This document shows, piece after piece, positions 35,701-49,900 of a stretch of 64,000 nucleotides of DNA (the first letter of the stretch is position 1; every line of letters begins with the position of its first letter). Made by a program: the position numbers and the translations under genes. The notes under the pieces are model-generated. The model made no database searches. It was not told the DNA's origin and saw nothing but the letters and a program-made list of their open reading frames with translations. This stretch comes from Dallia pectoralis (lineage: Eukaryota; Chordata; Actinopteri; Esociformes; Umbridae): assembly GCA_029465975.1 (NCBI GenBank), contig CM055756.1:124001-188000 (forward strand), written 5' to 3'.

Positions 35701-38700
35701 GTCTCAGTGATACATGATGGAATGTCCTAGTCCCAGTGATATATCATGGAATGTCCTAGTCCCAGTGATATATCATGGAATGTCCTAGTCCCAGTGATAT
35801 ATAATGGAATGTCCTAGTCCCAGTGATACATGATGGAATGTCCTAATACCAGTGATGCATGGTGGGATGTTCTAGTCCCAGTGATCAATTGTGGGATGTC
35901 CCAGTGATCAATGGTGGGATGTTCTAGTCCCAGTGATCAATGGTGGGATGTTCTAGTCCCAGTGATCAATGGTGGGATGTCCTAGTCCCAGTGATCAATG
36001 GTGGGATGTCCTAGTCCCAGTAATCAATGGTGGGATGTTCTGGGGGTTGGTTCTGTTCACAAGAACATTCTAAATGTTTTTTACGACTATGACTACGACT
36101 TTACGACTACTTTGATGACCACCAATACTACCACAAATACTTCTTACTGGGATTCATTAAAGTAGTTGTCAATGGCTATCAACCCTGAATCAATGCCAAC
36201 ACTACTGTTTTACTACTGGCCACGAAGGGGGACATATGGTAACGGTGTGTGTGTTTATGTGCATGTGTATGTTTCTTATTCTGAGTGTGTATGTGTGTTT
36301 CTACGTGCGCATAGGTTGAGCAAATGTTGTGGTCAAATTCTCTCACTTGACCACAGCATACATCAATAGGACCTCCCAAAGAGGTTTCATTAGTGCACTA
36401 GTCCCTGTGTTATGCACCATACCTTATCTGTAAACAAATAATGTTTGGAAAAATAAGATGTGCTACAGCCAGCAGATGAAACATTAGCCACTTCTCAGCT
36501 TGCACCATATGGGTGTGCATAGCTTGAGGAAAAGTCACTGGTTCACTGTCGGTGTCAGTGGGTGAAATTATTTGTGTTTGTGAGGTCTCTGTTCTCTTTG
36601 ACCTCAGGCAAGTGGTTAGAGGGGTAGTTAGGTGAAGCTATATAGATAATTTTGAAATTGCCTGTGTGTTTGTGTGTTTGCTAAAGGATAGTGGGAGAGA
36701 ATGATTGGTCTGGCTCCAAGTGTTTGACCCCCCCTCCCCGATATAATATTTACCACAGGTATGTCAAAATCTGAAGCTCTTTCAACTTCTCCAACCTTAA
36801 TCAACCCATGAACAAATAATGTTTTAAAGTTCTACATTCCTTTGGCAAAATTATTAGAATTTTCAGGAGACATTTTGCAAATTTTAACAAAACTTGGACA
36901 AACACATCTAAAATGTATGGCAAACAATTCAATGTTGTTCCTGTTATTGATGTTTGCAAACTCACTCAGTTTGAGACCGCCTTACCACATGGTGCTGCTA
37001 TTAAATCTAGCTCTATATTGAAGTACTTGCCCTGATTTTTACAATTTATGATTCTCAGTCAATGCACAGCCAAAGAATCAAGAATAAACAATAATAACAA
37101 AATTGTATATAAAGTTTAAAATTGCTTTTCTTCAAATTGTGTTTTTTCACATTCTAATTGGTTAGAATGCTTTTTCACTTTGCGTTTACATGTTGTGTTT
37201 TTGCTCGTTTTCTTAACAGTGTGTTGAAAGAGACAGATAAAATAAAATTCAAATCTCTGAGATATCATACGCTATGTTTTGATGACAAAAGTAGACAATA
37301 TGAGAATGGTTCTGAAATTGAGTCAACTTGTTTCTCTGTGGAAGAGCCTGCAAGAGATGGCACGGTATGGGTTCCACAACCTGTTGGAAACCCACAAATA
37401 AAAAGGTAAACATAAATTTCAACTTTATATGAAATGTTGTTATTATTTTTCTTGATTCTTTAGCTGTGCATTGACTGAGAAGCACAATGAAAATGGTAAT
37501 TTTCATTTACATGTTTAGCTTTAGAGTCCATTCCCTTATTAGGCGGTGTATATATTTTGTCTTTGTTTGGCTGTGTCTTTGTGTGGTATTCTGTCAACAC
37601 TGGGGCAAAGGAGTGGAAATCCAGGCGCATGAGTTGATACAAAGATTTTAATATTTTCTATGAACAGAAACACTATTCAAAGAATGTGGAAGGTAATTTA
37701 GAAAACGACAAAATAAAACACAGTTCAGCAAACGTGGAAATAGAATAGGAAACGGTACAATTCTGATTCGATTTTGTAGACAAACCAGATTTGCGTAAGG
37801 TCCAAAAGTTTGCGCACACCAGCTGTCCATTCCCTGATTTGGACAATCACTTTTTGTAGTGAAATCATGTCACCAAGCTGAACTATAAATTAAAGTTAGG
37901 TTATATTTGCACTAAAGCTCTTTTGTCTGGCTTTTCTTGGTTCTCAAAGCATTTGAAAAAATCATAACGCAACCATTCGTTCTGCACGGCTGTTTCATTG
38001 TAATTCAATTCAAGTGATCAAGTGTTAATTTTTTGTCTGTTCAAGTCGTTTGTGGTGTTGGCTGCCAAACATGTAGGCAGATTGTTGTGGCAAATTAACT
38101 CAAATGGTGATTACAGTTTGCATTTCATGTGGGCATTGAGAAGTGTGTCCCTCAATCACCTCTATGTTACTTGAAGCACACAAATTATTTTATATTAAAC
38201 CCAATGTGAGCAATTCAACTTTATATAAAATGTTGTTTAAATTGTTCTTATTATTTTTCTTGATGCTTTGACAGTGATGCGTTTATAAGTTTGTAGTTTA
38301 GAACTTCCCTGATGCCCCCTTGTCCCATACTTTATACAGAAGAGAAAGGACAAAATTCATGTCATGAAAGAGTGCACAAACTTAACTCAATATTGTTTAC
38401 AATGTCTATATTCATTTAGTTTAATTTAAAATAATCTGTGTGGTAATATCAGTGTGATAATGTCATGTTACATTTAGGTAATCAATATTCATTTGCAGTC
38501 CATAATTGTCAATGTCGGTTTGTGCTATTTTCTGCATTCCAATAGACATTGTTGTTTTTCGGTAATCCAGTAGTCTATTGAAAGGACAATATGGTTGTCA
38601 TTCATGTTAACTCAATTTTGTCTACAATAAGTCAAAATGATTTTGGTTGAATTTAACATAATCAGCCTTAAATTTGCTTATTTATTTGATTATTTAACAG

Positions 38701-41700
38701 ATATAAATACGGGGGGATAAAGCGTGCATATTTAGGAGCATTTCCTAAATGGAGCTTTCAAAACACAAATGGAAAACTGAATGGAAATAAAAGTGTGCTA
38801 ACGTAGCAGATTAATCATAACAATCAGAACAGTGCAGACTTTCGATAAAATACTTATTTCTAACGACCATAACTTCATAACAATACCAAGGATCCGTGAC
38901 ACTAACCAGGGAACTTAAATTACCCACTGATTAAACTAACCGGTGCTTAGCTAACCCGAAATAGCTGTGCTGCTAATCAAAACAATATACAGGAAGTGCT
39001 CCCCATTAAACACACCATGTGGAACACAACAGATATTAAGACTAGTACTGTTGAGCTTAGTACAAGTGCAGTCTGCCTCTTATGGAAAAAAGGTCAGTGG
39101 TGAATTTTGTCAACTCGCTAAACCTTGCCCTATACACAAGGCACCCAATTGCCAGGTTAATCTGGTAAGGCTTTCTCTTTTAATTATTGAAAATGGCTCG
39201 ATTTTACCCACATCGTTCCAAAAATATGACACCTTATCAGCTGTACCTTTTTTCTCCTGCGATCAAAATTTGCGTCTCCACCGACCTGAGGTTTTGACCT
39301 AAAGAAACCCATCATGTGATGTTCCTGTCACGATTCCAGGGTGTAGTGCAGTAATGAGCCATACGTTCGCGAGTTTTAATGGACAAAGCAAAACATACAA
39401 CGAACGGGTGATAAAGGTGATAAATAAAATGCGCTAGTAAGCAGCTACTAAATATACAAACACACGTATCAACCGTCCTCCACTCACCTATAACAGGACG
39501 CGACTTAAAACAATGAGAATCAAAGTGCAAACCTAAACTAGCTCTATAGCCCCGGTGATTAGCTAACAAGAACCACCCGTTCTAACAACAAAACAGTCAC
39601 CAGAAACAGAAGGTGCAACCCCTAAACTCCCTGTGTGGAACACAAACATATGCTAAGGTAATTCTGTCTTACTGGTAATTAACTGTAAGATTTCAACTCA
39701 AAAGACACAGCTTTGGTCGGTGGTTCGATCCCCGGTTCCTCCTGGGAAATTGTCGAGGTGTCCATGAGCAAGACACCTAACCCCAGCTGCATTTACCATT
39801 TACCATTTTGTAATACATATGCACAACCGGGTTGGAACGTTTCGGTGTCCATGTGGACGGGAACCAAACCATTTGTGGAGTTTGTTTAGCATTCCATCAT
39901 GTCTGAGGTTAGTCTCTGTAGCACCAAAATAAGAACTTCAAATTAGCGAAGGTGCTTGCTAAAGGCCACAGAGTGCATGCAAAAGGAATTTATTGTTTAC
40001 CTCGAGTGGTCAAAACCAATCATCTTGATGCAATAATGTATGTTCAAAAATCCCATCCGATCACACATTTGCACTATACAAAAAAATTGAAGTCGAGGTG
40101 CAGGTGTCATACATAACCAATTTGTCACGGCTGTGGTTGTGGAATGAGGAAGATTTTTTTTACACACACACACACTTGCCTTACCCTGCCAATCTGGGCC
40201 GGTCAGAGGACTGAGGTAACTTCAGCAAACTTCTGTCAACTGCCCTGTACAGACACTAACTAGATTGGCCCGGTCAGGCAACTGAGGTAACTTCAGCTAA
40301 CTTCAGTTTACGGCCCTGTAGGCATTAAGCAAGCTAGTTTATTTATGTCGCACAATTTATACATTCAATGTGCTTTACAAAGGAAAAAATATGAAATAAT
40401 AAAATATCTGTATTATATAGTCATAGCAGCCTGTTTACTGGCATCATGTACATTTAAAACATTACATCTGAGTATTAACTGTGTACATTTTATTCAAAAG
40501 GTCTATAGAACCTCTTCATGACTTTAGAACCTGGCCAAGAAGTCTTTAAAACTTAAATGTCTTAAGAACTTCATTAAAAAGGTATTTAGAACATTTTCAG
40601 GTATTTAGAACATGGCCTAGACGTTTTTAGAACCTGGCCGAGAAGTCTGTACAGACACCATCTACAATGATTTGTTGCTGTCTTTGGTATTAGTTTGTGT
40701 AGTGGACTCTTTAACAGATTGAGAGACGGTTCATCTTATCACACTGTGCCCTTTTCACCAAGTTTTCAGAGTCTTATCAGAAGTAGAGCACTATGCATAA
40801 AATACGGTGTCATTTGGGACACAACCTGAGAAGCCTAGTAATTGTGCCGGATTGAGGGTGTGAGTGCTTGAGTGCTTTTCATGTGTACACAAACCTCATC
40901 AGATTACAGTCAACACTCATGATCTGAAAGAATTTGATTACAGTTAACACTCATGAACATGCATGATCTGAAAATGTTTGATTCCCCTTTAATGAGAATG
41001 TTAGCATTATTTAAATGAATCATGTTCTGTCACAAAACCGACATTGTGGAACATTTACCTGTGCGTCTCCATTTAAAAAAAATCCTAGATCTATAAAGAA
41101 TAAAAGTCAGATAAAGACGCCTTCTGTAGTCTGATGCGTTTTTTTCCCGCCTTACTGTTTTTCCTGGACTTTATTGCTAACCAAGTGACGGACTGAGGTG
41201 CCATGTCGGTTCTTAAATTAAGCGCATTCCTGCAGATGGCCTGTATTGTCTATTGACTTTCTTGACTTCCAACTTCCCAATGCTACATTTCCATCTGCTC
41301 CATCGTGATTTGGTGGGAGCGACTCGCTGGCGAAGCCACAACGTAAACAGTTCGGGCCGAGTCGAAAAACTGTCTAAATGTTCCTGCATAGTTTATGTTT
41401 CTAACCTCTTAGATAACTGTTTTTATCTTCATGCGAGACTGAACCAGTTTGTCCTCATCAAGTGTGACCACAGAGCTCTGCACTACAATTCTGTGTCGAG
41501 TGTCTCAGAGAAGCTGCCTTGGGTTCAACCGCTGTTTGAAATCGCATATATTTGGACCATTTGTCCTTGCTTGCCTCACAAGTGGGCCAGATGGGTTGGA
41601 TTTGTATTTTTGGGATTAGTCGTCTATTGGCACAGGTCGAATGGCGTGGTGACAAATGGCTGCAAATGCGATCCGGGGACTTGTGGAATGTCAAGGCACT

Positions 41701-43253
41701 ATTTCCATGCAACTTGTGTTTTTTTATTTATTAGCTATACATGCTCATTTAAGCATGGCAATCAAAATCGAATGTGTACAAACAGTGGCTGAGGATGTTT
41801 GGTGTTTCCTCAACAAAGATGAAAGGTGCGGTCTAGAGTGGTCCCGCGGTCTAATCTGCTTCCTCTGTTTTACATGTACTGCTGCAGCATGGGGTTTAAC
41901 CTGGTCCACTACTGTTACAGCTGGAAGAAAAAAAATCCCCACTTTCCTATCAAATAAAGCATAAATGCCTAATATAAAGATATACAATCTAGAACAAGCA
42001 AGAAATTCCAGAACAAAAGGTATAATTTCTGCAGTGATAAAAATGGATGTTAGAAAGATCTACGTTGTTACATTCAGGGAATTCAGCAGACACTTTTATC
42101 TAGAGAAGCATACAGTACCATGTACATTTTAGTCTTTTCTCAAAATATAAAACCACTACATAGTATAATGACATGTTAATAACTCCCGAAGGGAAGAAAA
42201 CCAATTGAACCTTTTCTTCACCTCTTTCCCTAATTGCCCCAGCACCCCTAGTTCCTCCCACATCCTCCAGACCGGCTCCTTTTCAACCCCCCAAACCCCC
42301 ACACCACATTACTAAGCTCCAACCTCCTCGGCCCTGTGCCATAGCAAGCGTATAATTTATCATTGGAAATGATTACAAATACAATTCATCTCTGGTCTGG
42401 AGGAAGCCTGGTAGCTATTTTGGATACAATGTTCTCCTCTGAAGGAGGTGAGAAGTGAATAAAGGCTCTCTCTTCAGTAAACAAAGCATGCCACTGTTTG
42501 ACAGGCGTTCAGTGGCAATACCATCCAGGGAAAAATATTGTAGAGTGGTTTTGACACTGTCCTCATCCCAGCCCTAACCAAACCTGGGTACTTTAATTTT
42601 GTGACTGTTTGCTGCTACTGTATGTCAACTTTTAGGTCTGTTTTGTATGAACATAATTATATTAGTTGGTAAGATGGCACAGTCAGATTTGATAACAGAA
42701 CCTATGACAATACTGTATTTCTCACAATTCTCAGAGACTGCAAGCTCCCAACTAGCAGCAAATGAAGTGGATAATGATATTCACTCATTCATACAGTCAT
42801 GTGTAAATACTTTCCAGCAGTATGGCCCATCTCTGTGTCAGGCAATACTTCTAGATGTGTAGCCAGTTTAATACTGACAATTATCGGGTTAACAGAAATA
42901 CGTTGAAAGTTAAAACCTTGTCATAACTCTAACGTATGCTTTCTTGGCAGATGTATATAATTTGTAAATATTCTAAATCATTTTTTGCTAACTGTACGGC
43001 ATTGGTATAGCACCAATATACTTCATAGGGCTCCTGTAGCTGTTTATTAACCTTTAATAATAAAGAAAATTACACCTTATTTATTGGTGGAAAATGTATG
43101 ACAGTATTTAATTTTACTATGAGGACCAAGAGAAGTTGCTGTGGAGAGGGAAAATGAAGATTGAAAGCTATACTTTTTTAATGCTAGAAAAGGTTGGAGA
43201 ACGCTCATATATATATATAGATTTAGTTAAAGTACCTAAAAGGTTGGAGAACG

Positions 43254-43296
<43 letters not shown>

Positions 43297-43429
43297 CTTT
43301 AGTTAAAGTACCTAAAAGGTGGGAGAACGCTCATATATATAGCTTTAGTTAAAGTACCTAAAAGGTTGGAGAACGCTCATATATATATATATATAGCTTT
43401 AGTTAAAGTACCTAAAAGGTGGGAGAACG

Positions 43430-43512
<83 letters not shown>

Positions 43513-43907
43513 CTTTAGTTAAAGTACCTAAAAGGTGGGAGAACGCTCATATATATAGCTTTAGTTAAAGTACCTAAAAGGTTGGAGAACGCTCATATAT
43601 ATATATATATAGCTTTAGTTAAAGGACCTAAAAGGTGGGAGAACGCTCACATATATATATATATAGCTTAAGTTAAAGTACCTAAAAGGTTGGAGAAAGC
43701 TCATATATATATATATATATATAGCTTTAGTTAAAGTACCTAAAAGGTTGGAGAACACTCATATATATATATAGCTTTAGTTAAAGTACCTAAAAGGTGG
43801 GAGAACGCTCATATATATAGCTTTAGTTAAAGTACCTAAAAGTTGGGAAAACGCTCATATATATATATATATAGCTTAAGTTAAAGTACCTAAAAGGTTG
43901 GAGAACG

Positions 43908-43956
<49 letters not shown>

Positions 43957-46900
43957 CTTTAGTTAAAGTACCTAAAAGGTTGGAGAACGCTCATATATAT
44001 ATATATAGCTTTAGTTAAAGTACCTAAAAGGTGGGAAAACGCTCATAAATAGCTTTAGTTAAAGTACCTAACAAAAGATAATCTGCCAAAACACAGACCA
44101 GTGGGGTTAGGTCCTCTCAAAATGTGAGCTATTCCTCCAAGCTTGCTCATCGTCTCGCTGTCCAAAATGGCTACTGTGCAAATCAAAAATTGTAAGAAAA
44201 TGAATGAAATTGAAATTTTGTTTTCCTCTCAATTTAAGGTTTGGTTTAGGCATATAGTTATGGTTAAGGTTAGGATGGACACCACTGTGTCTCCTTATAG
44301 GCAGGTGGGGTAAATATAGGTTGTAATTGTAGCTGTAATTTTTCTGGGGGGGAAAGATAGAGCTGGATAATTCATGCCTTGGAATGGAGAAGCTGTTTTG
44401 AAACAGAATCCTGCTGTGTGTTTTTCTCGTTCTTTAGAAACTCATTGCTGAATCTTATTTTTCTTTAGTTATTTTACACTGTCCTTCCATTTCTCTTTAT
44501 TAAAGAAACACATGATTGGTTTGAAACTCAATCCCATGCTTTTTCAATCTCTCTAACGGCTCTGAGATTTCCCCTTTCATCCACACAACCTATTTATTTC
44601 ACCTATTGAGTCTCACCTGCCATACATTACAAAACCTGCTTCAGGAGACATTGCTCCAATGTACAAGGTGCTACGTGGGTTTGATGCACATGCCTTGGTG
44701 TGTGTTTGCATCCCATCCCGAGCGCCTGCGTGTGCGTAATGTGTGTGTAATGTGTGTGTTTCAAATTACAGAGCTGAAAATACCCATCATACTTTCGGGC
44801 CGGTGCTAGCTGCTGACTTGGAGCACTGCGGTTTCTGGCAGTGGAAAAGGAGAGGAGGGAGACAGGAAAGGGAATAATTTCTCTGAATTCTCAGGGGCCA
44901 GATTCCTCTATTTGGGCTTGGGCTGCCTCTTTGGGTGAAATTAGAGAGGGGCTGGAATGGTTTGTGGACAGAGTGTGAGTGAGTGGGCGAGCGAGTGAGA
45001 GAGAGGGGCACACTGAGGGCAGTACAGAGGGGCGAGAACACAAGCGTCCAGTGTCCACCTCACTTTAAACAGTCACAGACTCCAGGTATGTGTGCGTGCA
45101 TCTGAATGTGTATGAAGATTGGGGTTCTCTCAGACCCGTGTTTCTCATTATAGTTATAAGTCTCATTAATGTCTATTCCAGCGGTTGGTACTGTGAGCTA
45201 GCTTCCAGACTGGACAATGAGGCTCTGTTGCTGACTGCTGTAACAGCCAGGCCTCAAGTACTGTAATGGATGGTGTGTTAGTGTATTAGGGTGCATAGTG
45301 CATACAAGCTAGAATATGACCAGAGGAGAGAGAAATAGAGGTCTTCCTTTTGGGTTGATGGATCCGACGAGTATGCAACCCTGAGACTCAATTTCTTTCT
45401 CAGTAATTGAAATGATTTGTAAAGGGCACAGGAAAAGTCTTCTGTGCTCTGCTCCAGCCTACTGGACTTAAATGACTGTTTGTTTCAGTACTTGTGTCCC
45501 TGAATACAATGAGTCTACAGCGACACTTATAGCACTTTTCACTGTGAATCTATTTAATTTCCCTAAGCTTGTCACATTCTTTCAATTGTTTTCGTTTTTA
45601 GTTACATTTTGTCTTTTTCCCCAACTTGCTTCAGTGCCACTACAGCCTCTTAGAACTGAATTCAGGTAGCAAAAGAGATAAGCCTGTTATTATGTCCTCA
45701 CAGGGGTCAGAGGCTCCGATCTCCCTGTGTACTTGTGGACAGTAATATCTGTGTGGGCAGGATGCATTAGAATAACCACTCCATCCAACAGCACACATGA
45801 ACGCAGGCAATCGCACAAATAAACACATGTTATTTCATTTACACTAGACTGACATCTGGCTTAGACACATACAGTGTCTCTCAAATGTATTCACCTGCCT
45901 GTTTTCCAATTTTACAGCATTTAATCAAAATTGATTTGATATTTTTCTGCAACTGACACAACACAAAGAATAATGAATGGTCTACTAATTGTATTAAGTT
46001 CTTTACAATTGCAAAATAAAAAATTATTAAACAGATTACTATTTATTCCCTTTATTCCCTGGTTGTAACTGTATGACTGTATAATTGTGACTTCTCCTAT
46101 TGTCTCTGCATTTGATTAATATTTATTCAATTGTGCAAATATTGTTCATGCATTTACATACATACATACGTTAAAATATATGTATGCACATTGCTCTGTG
46201 TTATTATAACATAAATTATTTTAATTTATTTTGTTTAGAGACCCACATTACCCCATCAAACTTGTCACACAAAATCAACATTGCGAGAGAAATAGTTTAT
46301 GGTCACTGAAATGCTGTAATTGAGCATCTGAGCCACTTAATAAAGTGGTGGGCCGGATTTGGTCTGTGAGCCTTGAGTTTGACACGTGATCTATTTGATG
46401 AAGTCTCTGCCATCTTTGTACATCTTTACACATTTATTTTCTTAATCACTGTCAAGTTGGAGGGGGAACACAAACGTATTCATACTTGGATTGAGGTCTT
46501 GGCCTCACCAGGACATTTACCTATTTGTTTTTAAGCCTAGACTGTTTGTTTGGGGTCATTGTCCTGATGGAAGACCAATCTTTTCCCAAGTAGCAGGGTC
46601 CTTGTGCTATATCCTGTTTAGTGTTGCAATATGCCTCTTGAAGGCCTCCCTGACAAGTGCTCTTCTCTGAATACTCAATTTTTGAGGACAGCCTGTTCTT
46701 GACTAATTCACATTTGTGAAATATTCAGATTCAACTCCTTGGAATGGAAATGTGTTTATATCCTCCCCAGAAATGTTCCTTTTTCTTCTTGATGTATTTT
46801 TTGGAATTGTACTAACCAACCGGACATCAGAGTTTTTAACCTGGAATCATGTGAACTATTTTGATTGCACACATATGGACTTTTTTCAACTAATGTTGTG

Positions 46901-49900
46901 ACTTCTTAAGATAATTGGTTGCAAAAAAACTGATTCCGGTGTGTCGTAGCAAAGGCAGCGTTTTCCAGTTAACAGCATGAATGGGTGCATTAAAAACCAC
47001 TGTGAAAATCTGTTTACTGGTTTCTGATTCTGAGGTTAGTGATGTCTTGTGTAATGAAGAAGCTGTGTAAGCTGTGAGCACAACTGATTACATTTTCTTT
47101 GACATTTCTCATTCTGTACTTTATGGATGTTGTATTTGGTGTTACACAATGTTGACGTAAGACTGCTGTGTGTTATTGTTACGCTGTCTTTAACACTGAA
47201 TACTTTATTCTCCAGGAAGTATCAACGTATCATTCTTTGGCAGTGCTGACAAAAACGTTTGTGTGAGAACAACTTCGTTTGGTGGAAGAAAACGGTGTGA
47301 GACTGTTTAGACTTTTCTATAAGATCCGTCATGAGTAAAAACAAGTCTGATTCAAATGAGAGTATTTGCTTGGATTCTATCACTAAACCCTCATCACATT
47401 CAACTTGGATTATGGTCTGTGTTTGTTTTTTATGAGTGAACTCTACCGCACGTTAAATACGATGCACAAGTGGTTGTTCTTGAATTGGTCTCCTAAATTG
47501 GAACTAGCTTCACTACTCAGCCGTTTGATTAATGCCCGTGTTTTATTAAACCCATATACCAAAATTAAATTTTGCTTCTGACATGATTTGTACCATTTTT
47601 GCATTTCTAACTGAAATATTCATATTATGAGGTTTGGGCTTCTGACCCATTTGGAGCAGTTCATTGTAATTCATGCACTCATAACTCGTAACCACTTTTT
47701 TTACTCTCACTCTCTGCATGCCCTCGTGCACCTCAACTCCACTCTGGTGTCGTTCTCTGTCTCGTCTTTGTCTTTCATTTTCCCGCTGCTGCCTTTTGTC
47801 TGTGACCCTTTTTCTCTATGGGGCCCAAGCCTGGGTGTTACAGCACTCGCTAATGGCTAATAGCTAACTCTAGCCAGATGTTGCCCCATTTATCCCTCCC
47901 TTCTCTCAGTGCCGCTCTCTCCATCCCTTCAGCCTGTCTACTGTAATTCTGTGCTACTGCCTAGCTCCTGTCCCAAATGACATTCCCAGGTCTTTTGATA
48001 AAAGTAGCACACAACTCCATTGTAAAAATAAGCTGCCACTTTGGAACCTAACGTGTCTACTGGCTTTTCCTTTTTGACAGTTTTTATTTAACAATATCTT
48101 GCTTTGATGGAAGGAATGCAGTCTAATGAATGGGTGCGTTTTGACTGTCATAAATAGTTATTGGACAGAGCAACATAATACAATAGTATCATGTTTTTCC
48201 ATGCATCATATGCTTATTATGGGTGTCTGTGGATTAAGATTTATTTTATTATCTAATTTCTGTCCTTACTGAGAATGTTCCTCACTGTGCTTTTTTTGGT
48301 CCATTTCACCAATCTGTCAAACTCTTTTTCACCCTGGGACACATCAGCTTTATGGTTCCCCTCAAAGGGCTAGTTGTAACAGTACGACTGTATAATTGTA
48401 AGTACACCATACACATATTGTTAAATTATTCTGCATTTGTTTATTACTTACTAAGCAAATATTGTTCATGCATTTACATACATGTTAAAATATATTTAAG
48501 CACATTGCTCTGTGTTATTATAACATAAACGTTTAGGGACCCACATTACTCCATCAAACTTGTCACACAAAATCTATATGCATTGTGAGAGAAATAGTTT
48601 ATGGTCACTGAAATGGTGTAATTGAGCATGTAGTTTTATTTTGAGACCATGTACCTCTTCAGCTCTCACAGGCCACTTAAAATAACGTGGCGGGACGGAT
48701 TCAGCCCGCGGGCCGGGAGTTTCACAGGACTGTGTTAGGCACCATCATTTTATTTATGACATCATTGATGATTGTATATTTGTTTGTGTGTATTTCTTTA
48801 AGATTGTATGTGTGTGTGTGTCTTTGTGTCAGTAAAAATGCATTTTCTGTGGGATGAGCTAATTGGTTAATGACAATGGGAGCTGTCTGGTCTCGGTTTG
48901 TGAGGGACACATTGGAGTGCAGGAGGTTTAAAAATAGTTCCAGCGGCTCAAGATAATGAACAACGTTTTTTTAGCAAGCTGCCGAGATTGTGGTGAAGTG
49001 TTCTTTTTGGAATATTTAGGCAGGAGAAGTGTGTGTGCCAGCTGGCACAGAAAAGACTGAGGCAGCGTTTGCTTGCAGCTCGTCTTTGCCTTCAACATGT
49101 GTGTGTTGTTTGGAAGCGGATGGCTCATTAGTGTGCTGGCAGCGGTGTGGCCTTCAGTTTCCCCCTAATTACACCAAGTGTACAGCACGTGGGGAACACC
49201 TGGAGATGGCGGAGGCAGAACGGTTTGTTCTCAAATGGCAACCTAATAACTAACACTGCTGCTTGCTTCGGTAGCCACACAGTCAAAACTGGCTTTATTG
49301 TTAAAAATGTTATTTGTTGGAGTTAATTGAATGTTTAGCTTAGACCTTAGGTTGCACAGGTTACAGAAAGGGTTTGATTTCAAATAACTTCAGACGAGAA
49401 ATCGTAGGAATATGTGGACAGGGACAGGGGCACACCCTATTCTTCAGATGGGGAGATACCACCTGATCTGTGATCTGATTTTACTGATAAAAATACCAAA
49501 ACGCATTAGAATCAATGTGTCTATATTATCCATCAAGTACAATGATAATAAATTGCAGTGTGGATGTTGCCCTAGATCAGGACATCATGCTGGAGGAACC
49601 TGGGCTCAGAAACCATTTGGCCCCTGTCTTGGACTTGGACTCTTTGTTGCTTCTCTGTCTTCTGTTTTGTGTTTGTATTGAGGCGTTACAGTGGTGTGTG
49701 TCAATGGTTTGTCTATGAAGTTTGTGGGTTCGGGAATGCATCTCTTTTTTTTTCACTCTCTATCTTTCTCCCTGGGTTAGGGTTTAGGTAGGTTTGCCGT
49801 CTTGTGTAAATGTCTTAGGTCATTGTCGAGTTAAACATGCACACAATACCATAACAATATATAGACACAAACACACACGTTTATGTTTTGTTGTTGTGGG

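Noticed and set aside
39720..39735. Possible tRNA gene because of the ggttcgatcccc B box
   Set aside because: No cloverleaf stems or acceptor arm could be found; the context is a tRNA-derived SINE.
41253..41792. 179-codon plus-strand frame in coro7 intron 7
   Set aside because: No recognisable domain, no splice context that fits coro7, and several overlapping frames of similar length; treated as chance.
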